A stretch of DNA of 44,306 nucleotides from Candidatus Lambdaproteobacteria bacterium. GTDB lineage: Bacteria; SAR324; JACQKK01. Shown here one piece after another: positions 14,369 through 21,800 of the stretch. Numbering within the stretch: position 1 is the stretch's first letter; every line of letters starts with the position of its first letter. Below the pieces are notes generated by a model. It had not been told where the DNA came from. It did no database searches and saw nothing but the letters and a program-made list of their open reading frames with translations. The stretch spans positions 1-44,306 of the forward strand of contig JACQKK010000121.1 in the NCBI GenBank assembly GCA_016204605.1, given 5' to 3'. Made by a program: the position numbers and the translations under genes.

Positions 14369-17300
14369 TCACAGCTCCCGCAAGGGGGCCTGCCACGCCT
14401 CCTTGAGCCGGGCCAGCGGCAGGTCCAGCCACACGGTAGCACCGCTGCGGATCGCCAGGCGGTCGTGGGCGGCGACGGTGCCCAGGCGGTGGCAGGGCAG
14501 GCCGGCCAGCTCGCGCTCGAAGGCGGCGGCGTGCTCAGGGCGCACGGTGACGACGAGCCGGCTCGCGCTCTCGGAGAACAGCAGCGCCGCGGGCGCAAGC
14601 TGCTCCCGCGCCGCCAACGGGCCGAGATCGAGCTCCATCCCGAAGCCGCCCGCGAACGCCATCTCGGCCAAGGCCACCGCGAGGCCGCCATCGGAGCAGT
14701 CGTGCGCCGCGCTGAGCAGGCCTTCTGCCGTGCAGCGACCGAGGGCGGCGTACCAGCGACGGGCGCGCTCGGGGAACACCTGCGGCAAGGCGCCGCCCGG
14801 GCAGCCCAGCTCGCGGTAGTATTGCGACGCGCCCAGCTCCTCGCGCGTCTCGCCGACGAGGTAGACGAGGTCGCCGGGCGCCTTCGCGTCCATGGTCAGG
14901 GCGCGGCGCACGTCGGGCACGATCCCCACCACCGAGCACAAGAGCGTGGGCAGGATGGAGAGCCGGCGGCCGCCCGAGACGTAGTCGTTCTTCATGCTGT
15001 CCTTGCCCGAGATCAGCGGCACGCCATAGGCGATGGCCACGTCGTGGACGGCGCGCGCGGCGCGGACGAGCTGCGCCAGCTTGTGCGCGGCATCGGGGTT
15101 GCTGTCCGGGATGCCGGCAGACGGCAAGGGGTCGCACCAGCAGAAGTTGTCCAGCCCGGCGATGCGGGCGGGGTCGGCCCCCACGGCGATGGCGTTGCGC
15201 ACCGCCTCGTCGAGCGCGTTCGCGGCCATGGCGTATGTGTCGATGGCGCTGTAGCGGGGGCACAGGCCGTGGGCGATGGCGATGCCCCGCGTGCTCCCGA
15301 GCAGCGGGCGCAGCACGGCGGCGTCGCTCGGCCCGTCGTTGGCCGCACCCACCAGCGGCTTGACCACGGAGGCGCCCTGCACCTCGTGGTCGTAGCGGCG
15401 CACGATGCTCTCCTTCGAGCAGATGTCGAGCCGCCCCAACAGGCGTAACAACACGGCGCCGAGATCGGCGGGCTCCGGCGGCCGGGCCTCGGCATCCCGC
15501 GGGGGCGGGCTCCAGCGCGCGTCCAGCTTCATCGGCGGCAGGCCGTGGTGGAGGAACTCCATCTCGAGCCGAGCCACCACCTCGCCCCCGTAGCGCGCCT
15601 CGAGCACGCCCGAGGCGTTGAACGCGCCGAGCACGGAAGCCTCCACGTCCATGGCGCGGGAGAGCGCCAGCAGCGCCTCGACTTGGGCGGGCGGCACGGC
15701 GAGGGTCATCCGCTCCTGCGATTCCGAGACGAAGATCTCCCAGGGCAGCAGGCCCGGATACTTGAGCGGCGCGCAGTCGAGGCGCAGCACCGCCCCGCCG
15801 GCAGACCCCGGGCCGCCGCACAGCTCGGCCATCTCGCCCACGGAACTGGAGAGGCCGCCCGCCCCGTTGTCGGTGATGGCGTTGTAGAGGCCGCGGTCGC
15901 GCGCGACGAGCAGGAAGTCGAACATCTTCTTCTGCACGATGGGGTCGCCGATCTGCACGGCGCCGACGGGCGCGGCCTCGTTCAGCTCGATCGAGGAGAA
16001 CGTGGCGCCGTGGATGCCGTCCTTGCCGATGCGCCCGCCGACCATCACGATGGCGTCGCCGGGCTGGACCCACTTCCGCCAGCCGGGCTGCCCCCCGAGG
16101 TCGAGCGGCAGCAGCCCGCCCGTCCCGCAGAACACCAGCGGCTTGCCGAGGTAGCTCTCGTCGAAGGTCACCGAGCCGTTGACTGTGGGCACGCCCGACT
16201 TGTTGCCGCCGTGCTCGACCCCCAGCCGCACGCCCTCGTAGATGCGGCGCGGGTGCAGCAGCCCCGCCGGCAGCGGCCCCTCGTAAAACGGCGGGGCGAA
16301 GCAGAACACGTCGGTGTTGAACAGCAGCTCGGCGCCGCGCCCCGTGCCGAAGGGGTCGCGGTTGACGCCGACGATGCCCGTCAGCGCGCCGCCGTAGGGG
16401 TCGAGCGCCGACGGCGAGTTGTGGGTCTCGACCTTGAACACGAATCCCCAGCGCCCGTCGAAGCGCACCACGCCCGCGTTGTCGGTGAAGACCGAGAGGC
16501 ACCAGTCATCGGCCCCCAGCGCCGCGCGCACGCGGGCGGTGGCGCCCTGGATGTAGGTCTTGAACAGCGAGCGCACCACCTCGCGCCGGCCGGCCTCGTC
16601 GGTGTACGCGATCTCAGCGTTGAAGATCTTGTGCTTGCAGTGCTCGCTCCAGGTCTGCGCCAGCACCTCCAGCTCGACGTCGGTGGGCTCCGGCCCCAGC
16701 CCCGTCGTGGCCCGCGCGGCGATCACCTCCGGCCGCGCGAAGTGGGCGCGGATCGTCGCCAGCTCCTCGGCCGTCAGCGCGAGCAGGCGGGCCTGCGAGA
16801 GCGCCGCCAGCGCCACGGGCTCCGCGGGCAGCGGGATGCGCTCGACCCGCACCGGCGCCGTCAGCTCGACCCGCGGCAGCCGGAACAGGCCGCTCGTGCC
16901 TGCCAGGCGGCTCGCCGCCACCTCCCCCGGCGCCAGCACCAGCACCTGCTGGATCAGCTCGTTGGCGAGCCACTCCCGCGCCAGCCCCTCGACCTGCTCG
17001 CGCGTGAGGCGCCCGCGCAGGAAGTAGCCGGTCGCCGCGTGCACCTGGTGGCCCTCGCGCAGGGGAGCGCCGAGCCGGTAGCCGAGCGACTCGCCCGCCG
17101 TGCGGCCCACGTTGTCGGTGACCCCCGGCCGGAAGCCGACCTCGACGTACCAGTCGAAGTCGCCCCGGGCCAGCGACTCCCCATCGAGCGCGCAGGCGTT
17201 GACGATCGGGTCCGTGAACAGGTCCGTGGCGAGCGCGCGCAGGGCCTCCTTCGTGCCGACGTAGCCGGGCGACCGGCCGGCCCCGACCACCGCCAGCGCG

Positions 17301-17455
17301 CCCTCCGGCAGCGCCGCCTCGTCGAAGGCATACACGGCGCAGGTGCGCACGCCCTCGACCGGCAGCCGCGTGAACCGGCGCACGCGCTCCAGCACGGCCT
17401 GCCCGGCGGGGTCCGGCTGCCCGGCGCGGATCGTCACTTCGAGGCGGTGGATCAT
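14369..17455 (-). CDS. purL: Phosphoribosylformylglycinamidine synthase, PurS-PurL type
   Basis: This enzyme makes FGAM from FGAR, ATP and glutamine-derived ammonia in purine synthesis. The 1028-residue product begins with about 175 residues of PurS-like alpha/beta structure (MIHRLEVTIRAG...; KEALRALATDLFTDPIVNA; VEVGFRPGVTDNVGRTAGESL), then the linker and catalytic part with TWSEHCKHKIFNAEI (catalytic His region, 268-282), VETHNSPSALDPYGGA, RIGKDGIHGATFSS, DNGAGGLSSSVGEMAE and, in the second AIRS half, SGKDSMKNDY and AHDCSDGGLAVALAEMAF. It ends after the second AIRS_C domain and has no glutaminase (GATase) domain, so a separate PurQ is needed; none is in the window. That architecture differs from the roughly 1300-residue enzyme of beta- and gammaproteobacteria. 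The ATG at 17455 has only a weak AGGG ribosome-binding site. Confidence 0.95.
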   Translation of the reverse strand: MIHRLEVTIRAGQPDPAGQAVLERVRRFTRLPVEGVRTCAVYAFDEAALPEGALAVVGAGRSPGYVGTKEALRALATDLFTDPIVNACALDGESLARGDFDWYVEVGFRPGVTDNVGRTAGESLGYRLGAPLREGHQVHAATGYFLRGRLTREQVEGLAREWLANELIQQVLVLAPGEVAASRLAGTSGLFRLPRVELTAPVRVERIPLPAEPVALAALSQARLLALTAEELATIRAHFARPEVIAARATTGLGPEPTDVELEVLAQTWSEHCKHKIFNAEIAYTDEAGRREVVRSLFKTYIQGATARVRAALGADDWCLSVFTDNAGVVRFDGRWGFVFKVETHNSPSALDPYGGALTGIVGVNRDPFGTGRGAELLFNTDVFCFAPPFYEGPLPAGLLHPRRIYEGVRLGVEHGGNKSGVPTVNGSVTFDESYLGKPLVFCGTGGLLPLDLGGQPGWRKWVQPGDAIVMVGGRIGKDGIHGATFSSIELNEAAPVGAVQIGDPIVQKKMFDFLLVARDRGLYNAITDNGAGGLSSSVGEMAELCGGPGSAGGAVLRLDCAPLKYPGLLPWEIFVSESQERMTLAVPPAQVEALLALSRAMDVEASVLGAFNASGVLEARYGGEVVARLEMEFLHHGLPPMKLDARWSPPPRDAEARPPEPADLGAVLLRLLGRLDICSKESIVRRYDHEVQGASVVKPLVGAANDGPSDAAVLRPLLGSTRGIAIAHGLCPRYSAIDTYAMAANALDEAVRNAIAVGADPARIAGLDNFCWCDPLPSAGIPDSNPDAAHKLAQLVRAARAVHDVAIAYGVPLISGKDSMKNDYVSGGRRLSILPTLLCSVVGIVPDVRRALTMDAKAPGDLVYLVGETREELGASQYYRELGCPGGALPQVFPERARRWYAALGRCTAEGLLSAAHDCSDGGLAVALAEMAFAGGFGMELDLGPLAAREQLAPAALLFSESASRLVVTVRPEHAAAFERELAGLPCHRLGTVAAHDRLAIRSGATVWLDLPLARLKEAWQAPLREL

Positions 17456-17541
17456 ACGCCCTGATAATCGTTAGGAAATGTGTGCTACAAGACTATCATT
17501 GCTTTCTGTAAACCCATCCGATCGTAATTGAAAGGAACCCA

Positions 17542-18060
17542 ATGAACGCGTTCGATCTGATTCCTTTGGTATCCAACATCTCCGATATCCTGAAAGTGTC
17601 AATTGGAGCCTTGATTGGATTTCTTGGGGTATATTATACAAACCGTGCAATAGATAGAAGGAACAAGATTGAAAGACGCTTGGAGAAGCTGCAGTCCGTT
17701 GTCAGGACTGCATATCTCTTGGAAGAATTTCTAAGTCATATTGATGTGCTGAAATGGGCAGAATTCAACACTAATATTGTCAAGATCATGGGTGAGCTTG
17801 GATCAATTGTAAATATTTATGCACTTGAACTAAAAAACGAAACCGATGCACTGAAACACGAGTGCTTCGTTTTGACAGTAACGATCATGAATGCGTCAGT
17901 AAGAGTAAGTGAGCAAATCAAATCTATGCCGAACGAGAATCCGAGGGCCATATTTCAAAGGGTCATAGGAGAAGACGTGCAACCCTTATCAGAACGAGTG
18001 ACAAAATGCGCCGATGAGTTAATCGCAAAGGCCGGAAATGAAGCACAAAAATTGCGGTAG
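17542..18060 (+). CDS. A+T-rich orphan gene, predicted single-span membrane protein
   Basis: No family is recognised. The ATG at 17542 is preceded by AAAGGAA. The 172-residue product has one hydrophobic segment near residues 18-33 (VSIGALIGFLGVYYTN), followed directly by a highly charged segment (RAIDRRNKIERRLEKLQ) and a long helical domain with alternating Leu/Ile and charged residues, consistent with a membrane-anchored cytoplasmic helical bundle. Composition is A+T-rich and the codons are unlike those of purL and recR, but like the gene at 13466-14152. It runs divergently from purL (86 bp between starts) and stops 8 bp before the end of convergent recR. It was probably acquired by transfer; the role is unknown. 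Confidence 0.75.
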   Translation: MNAFDLIPLVSNISDILKVSIGALIGFLGVYYTNRAIDRRNKIERRLEKLQSVVRTAYLLEEFLSHIDVLKWAEFNTNIVKIMGELGSIVNIYALELKNETDALKHECFVLTVTIMNASVRVSEQIKSMPNENPRAIFQRVIGEDVQPLSERVTKCADELIAKAGNEAQKLR

Positions 18061-18068
18061 TGTTTTCC

Positions 18069-18674
18069 TCACCCCGCCCCCATGTCCCGCCGTCCGTCGA
18101 AGGCCTGATTCAGGGTCACGTCGTCGGTGTATTCGAGGTGGGCGCCGACGGGCATGCCGCGGGCGAGGCGGGTGATGCGGGCGACCTTGCCCGCGAGCAC
18201 GCGGCTCAGGTGGAGTGCGGTGGCCTCGCCGGGGATCGAGGGGTTGGTGGCGATGATGACCTCGCGGAGCGGGCGGCGATCGCAGCGGGCCAGCAGCTCG
18301 GCCACCTTGAGCTGGTCCGGGCCGATGCCGTCGAGAGGCGAGATCACCCCCAGCAGCACGTGGTACAGGCCGCGGAACACGCCGCTGCGCTCGATCACGT
18401 AGACGTCGCTGGGCTGCTCGACCACGCAGATCAGGTCGGGGTCGCGGCGCGCGTCGGCGCAGACCGGGCAGAGCTCCTCCTCGGCGAACCCGAAGCACTG
18501 GGCGCAGAAGCGGATCTTCTCCCGCACCTCGACGATGGCCCGGGCCAGCGCCTCGGCGCGACCGGGCTCGGTGCGCAGCAGATGGAACGCGAGCCGCTGC
18601 GCCGTCTTCTGCCCGATGCCGGGCAGGCGTGCCAGCTCGTGCACCAGCCGTTCGAGGGAGGGGGGAATCTTCAT
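18069..18674 (-). CDS. recR: Recombination mediator RecR
   Basis: RecR works with RecF/RecO to load RecA on gapped DNA. The 201-residue product has the helix-hairpin-helix region (LARLPGIGQKTAQRLAFHLL), the zinc finger CAQCFGFAEEELCPVC (four cysteines), and the Toprim domain (DLICVVEQPSDVYVIE; VIIATNPSIPGEATALHLSRVL). The length matches the family. The start ATG at 18672-18674 was preferred to one 11 codons upstream because it gives the standard N-terminus. It is the last gene of the dnaX-ybaB-recR group, but a 251-bp repeat-containing gap separates it from ybaB. Confidence 0.96.
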   Translation of the reverse strand: MKIPPSLERLVHELARLPGIGQKTAQRLAFHLLRTEPGRAEALARAIVEVREKIRFCAQCFGFAEEELCPVCADARRDPDLICVVEQPSDVYVIERSGVFRGLYHVLLGVISPLDGIGPDQLKVAELLARCDRRPLREVIIATNPSIPGEATALHLSRVLAGKVARITRLARGMPVGAHLEYTDDVTLNQAFDGRRDMGAG

Positions 18675-18771
18675 GGGCGGGTGCGGCTCGAAGGGATCTG
18701 GGTTCAATGGGTTGCAGGGGTGCTGCCTTCGTCGCTCGCGGCGGCCTGCGGGACAACCTCACCCACCCCGA

Positions 18772-18899
18772 CCCTCCCTCTCCAAGAATTGGAGAGGGAG
18801 GGAGGCTCCGTGTCGGCTCCCCGCGCGGGCTGGCGCTTCCCCCCTCCAATTCTTGGAGATGGGGACAGGGGGTGAGGTTACACTCTCCAATTCTTGGAG
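18772..18899. repeat. Cluster of three near-palindromic repeats between ybaB and recR
   Basis: The 15-bp motif CTCCAATTCTTGGAG occurs at 18844-18858 and 18885-18899 and, inverted, at 18780-18794. The first copy is extended to a perfect 14-bp stem (18772-18802, loop GAA) by CCCTCCCT and AGGGAGGG. The motif is followed by GGGG-rich runs (GGGGACAGGGGGTGAGG; CGGGGGCCAGGGGG). This has the look of REP/BOX-like intergenic repeats. One copy could attenuate transcription between ybaB and recR. Confidence 0.82.
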
Positions 18900-18925
18900 C
18901 GGGGGCCAGGGGGCGCGGGCCCGCC

Positions 18926-19240
18926 TCACGCCGTGACGCCGGGAATCTTGAGGCCGCCGGCGAGCTTGCCCAGCTCCTCCTTCATGGCGTCCTGGCTCTG
19001 GCGGATGCCCTCGTTGACGGCGGAGAGCACAAGGTCTTCGACCATGCGCACGTCGCCCGCGGCCAGCAACTCGGGGGCGATGGTACAGGCCAGCGCCTCG
19101 GACTTGCCGTTGAAGGTCATCCGCACCATGCCGCCGCCCGAAGCCACCTCGAAGCGGCGCTGGGCCAGCTCCTCCTGCTTCTGCTTGAGGGTCTCGCCGA
19201 TCTGGGCGGCCTGGCGGATCATGTCGGTGAAGCTGGCCAT
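18926..19240 (-). CDS. ybaB: Nucleoid-associated protein YbaB/EbfC
   Basis: YbaB/EbfC is a small dimeric DNA-binding protein. The 104-residue product has the family pattern: an N-terminal helix (IRQAAQIGETLKQKQEELAQRRFEVASGGGMVRMTFNGKSEALACTIAPELL) and the VEDLVLSAVNEGIRQSQDAMKEELGKLAGGLKIPG C-terminus. Its ATG overlaps the dnaX stop (ATGA, 19238-19241), so translation is coupled. The order dnaX-ybaB-recR is widely conserved. Confidence 0.94.
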   Translation of the reverse strand: MASFTDMIRQAAQIGETLKQKQEELAQRRFEVASGGGMVRMTFNGKSEALACTIAPELLAAGDVRMVEDLVLSAVNEGIRQSQDAMKEELGKLAGGLKIPGVTA

Positions 19241-21324
19241 CAGGGCTCCCTGGCAGAAGGCCCGGCGTGGGGTTCGGCGCGCGTGTCGTCGCCCATGTCG
19301 CCGCCCGCCTTGGCGCCGACCTCGGCGCTCACGATGCGGCTCCCGGGGAAGGCGCGGCGGATGGCGCCCACGGCCGGATCGGCGAGTGCGGCGGCGCGCT
19401 CGGCGGCCCGGCGCACCTCCTCGGTCAGCCGTTGCCTGCCGGCGAGGGTCTGCTCGGGCCGTGCCGTTCTGGTTGTATCATCGATGCGGCGGTGCCGGAA
19501 CCCAGCGCCGAAGGCTTGGGCGAGCGCGCCATCGAGCGCGGCCCGCTCCGCGGCGGTGAAATCGAACGCCGCGCGCGGCGGCACCAGCGCGATGGTCTTC
19601 TCCCCGCCGCCCTCGTCGATGGCGGCGACTTCCGTGCCGCGCAGGTCGGCCGCCAGCCGCCGCTGGCCCCCCTCCTGCACCGCCGCGACGGCGGCCTGCC
19701 AGCGCGGGTCCTCGCACAGGGCCGGCTCGGCCAGCAGCGCCGCGGGATCGCGGGCGGGCGTCTCCTCCTCTGGGGCCGGGGGCGCGTTCTCCGCCGGGGC
19801 CGCAACCGGCTCGCTCCCGGCCCGGGGCGGGCGGGGAGCGCCCGGTGCAGCCCGCACCGCTTGCGGCCGGACCCGCTCGTCCGCCCCGGTCGGTGCCGCG
19901 CGGGGAACCCGCGGAAACGGCGCAGGCTCGGCCTCGCCCTCCGATTCGTAGGCCGCGAGCGGCGGCATCTCGACGTCGGGCGGCCCGGTCTCGTAGGCGG
20001 GCGCGGGCTCCGCTGCGGGCTCGGGCTCCGCGGGGGCGGGTGCCCGGTCGGCGCCCCGCTCCGCTCGCGCGGCTGTGCCCGACGCAGTGCGACTCTGCCG
20101 GGGGGCGGCCGGCCGCGTCGCTCGCGCCGCCTGGGCCTCGGCGGCGGACTCCGGCGCGCGCCCGCCGCGGGCGAAGGCCGGCGCCTTCAGGTGCTCGCGC
20201 ACCTCCGCCAGCAGGTCGGGGACTCCCACCAGCGGCTCGACCCGGCAGGCCTTGACCAGCGCCATCTCGAAGCAGGAGCGCGGGAACTCGCTGCGCTTGA
20301 GCTGCCCCTCCAGCTCGAGGAACAGGTAGAAGAGCTGCTGCACCACGTCGAGGCTGTGCGCCTCGCGCCGGGCCGCGAAGAACTCGAGCGCCTCGGGAGG
20401 GTGATCCTGGAAGTAGGCGTCGCCCTGGGCCAGCACCTTGGCCAGCGCCAGGTCCTTGGTATCGCGCAGCAGCGCCTCCAGCAGCACCTGCAGGTCGTGG
20501 CCGTGCTCGACGATGGCGCGGAAGGTGCCGAGCGCGGCGGGCAGGTCGCGTGCCAGCACCGCGCCGAGCAGCGCCAGCACCTCGCGGGTGTCCATCAGCC
20601 CCAGCAGGCGCAGCACCTGCTCGTCGCCCACCTCCTGGCCCGCGTAGGCCACCACCTGATCGAGGGCCGTCAGCGCATCGCGCATGCCGCCGGCGGCGTT
20701 GCGGGCCACGGCCTCCAGCGCGGAGCGCGAGAGCTTGAGCCCTTCCTGGGCGCACACCCGCTGGAGGTACTCGACCATCACCGCCACCGGGATGCGCGGA
20801 AAATCGAAGCGCTGGCAGCGGGAGAGGACGGTCTCGGGGATCTTGTGCGGGCTGGTGGTGGCCAGGATGAACTTGATGTGCTCCGGCGGCTCCTCCAGGG
20901 TCTTCAGCAGGGCGTTGAAGGACTCCGGGGTGAGCATGTGCACTTCATCGATGATGTACGTCTTGTATCGGCTCTTGGCGGGGGCGTAGCGCGTGTTCTC
21001 GCGCAGCTCGCGGATGTTGTCGATGCCGCGGTTCGAGGCGGCGTCGATCTCGTACACGTCGGGCGAGGCGTTGGCGGTGATCTCGCTGCAGTTCGCGCAG
21101 GCGTTGCAGGGCTCGCCCTCCTCCGGGTTCAGGCAGTTGAGCGCCTTGGTGAGGATGCGCGCCGTGCTGGTCTTGCCCACGCCGCGCGAGCCCGTGAACA
21201 GGTAGGCGTGCGCGACCCGCCCCGTGCGCACCGCCGCTCGCAGGATACGGGCCACCACGTCCTGGCCGACCAGGTCCTGGAACCGGTTGGGGCGCAGCTT
21301 GCGCGCGAGGACGACGTACTCCAT
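19240..21324 (-). CDS. dnaX: DNA polymerase III subunit tau/gamma
   Basis: DnaX is the AAA+ motor of the clamp loader and, as tau, links polymerases in the replisome. The 694-residue product has Walker A GSRGVGKTS (45-53), a four-cysteine zinc module (C64, C73, C76, C79), the Walker B stretch TYIIDEVHML and the sensor region FILATTSPHKIPETVLSRCQRFDF. After about residue 360 a long Ala/Pro/Glu-rich linker leads to a C-terminal domain (about 560-694). No A-rich slippery run of the kind that makes gamma by frameshifting in E. coli is visible. The start ATG (21322-21324) gives the standard MEYVVLARKLRP N-terminus. Confidence 0.95.
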   Translation of the reverse strand: MEYVVLARKLRPNRFQDLVGQDVVARILRAAVRTGRVAHAYLFTGSRGVGKTSTARILTKALNCLNPEEGEPCNACANCSEITANASPDVYEIDAASNRGIDNIRELRENTRYAPAKSRYKTYIIDEVHMLTPESFNALLKTLEEPPEHIKFILATTSPHKIPETVLSRCQRFDFPRIPVAVMVEYLQRVCAQEGLKLSRSALEAVARNAAGGMRDALTALDQVVAYAGQEVGDEQVLRLLGLMDTREVLALLGAVLARDLPAALGTFRAIVEHGHDLQVLLEALLRDTKDLALAKVLAQGDAYFQDHPPEALEFFAARREAHSLDVVQQLFYLFLELEGQLKRSEFPRSCFEMALVKACRVEPLVGVPDLLAEVREHLKAPAFARGGRAPESAAEAQAARATRPAAPRQSRTASGTAARAERGADRAPAPAEPEPAAEPAPAYETGPPDVEMPPLAAYESEGEAEPAPFPRVPRAAPTGADERVRPQAVRAAPGAPRPPRAGSEPVAAPAENAPPAPEEETPARDPAALLAEPALCEDPRWQAAVAAVQEGGQRRLAADLRGTEVAAIDEGGGEKTIALVPPRAAFDFTAAERAALDGALAQAFGAGFRHRRIDDTTRTARPEQTLAGRQRLTEEVRRAAERAAALADPAVGAIRRAFPGSRIVSAEVGAKAGGDMGDDTRAEPHAGPSAREP

Positions 21325-21462
21325 GGGCAGGCCGGAGGCGGGTTGGCGGTGGTGCGCCCCCCGAGCGGCGCATGCAGGGGCCCCAACGGCCGGGCCAACT
21401 GCCCAGCGGCCCGCAGGGCGGGGCCCGGGACGAGCCCTTCCTGACGCGGAATCAGCGGGGAA

Positions 21463-21553
21463 GCCGGGTCTCCACGGCACATCCGCGGGTTCGGGTGCTG
21501 CTTCCTTTCGGACCTGACACGTTGGGAACCCTTGGATTGCGTAGAAACCCGGC
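21463..21553 (-). ncRNA. ffs: Signal recognition particle RNA, small bacterial type
   Basis: Read on the minus strand, 21495-21520 is GUGUCAGGUCCGAAAGGAAGCAGCAC, the nearly invariant SRP RNA domain IV with the symmetric and asymmetric loops that bind Ffh and a GAAA (GNRA) tetraloop. The flanks pair: GCCGGGU at the 5' end with ACCCGGC at the 3' end closes a rod of about 91 nucleotides, the small 4.5S type without an Alu domain. It lies 138 bp upstream of dnaX and is transcribed in the same direction, an association seen in many bacteria. Ends are estimated from the outermost helix. Confidence 0.93.
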
Positions 21554-21800
21554 CGATCGGTACGGCGGCAGGCGGCGTCCCCAGACACGATTGCCGCCCG
21601 CAGGTGATCTTAACCCTGAACGCCGCGAAAAATACAGAGGCTTTAGTGAGGCGGCGCCGGAGCGCGTCCCGGATGGCGACAGGCGCGGGCCCAAGCGCAG
21701 ACGACGCCATGCGCATCGCCGCGTCCCGAAGGGGGGACGACCCTCGGTGCGTCGTGCGGCAGCGGCCACCCGGGGGGCGACCGCCGATGGTGCGGCAGAA

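Noticed and set aside
15545-17464. Long plus-strand open frame of about 640 codons opposite purL
   Set aside because: It is the antisense of a clearly conserved enzyme in high-GC DNA, rich in Arg/His/Gln/Val, with no family signature or ribosome-binding site.
17484-17512. Promoter for purL (TTTACA and TGTAGC on the minus strand)
   Set aside because: The -35 is fair, but the -10 matches poorly; the A+T-rich gap gives chance matches.
19240-21324. Programmed frameshift in dnaX to make gamma
   Set aside because: No A-rich slippery heptamer on the coding strand was seen; the proline/alanine linker is GC-rich. Gamma could arise by other means but nothing in the sequence shows it.
19267-21444. Plus-strand open frame of about 725 codons opposite dnaX
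   Set aside because: Antisense to all of dnaX; a GC-rich artefact.
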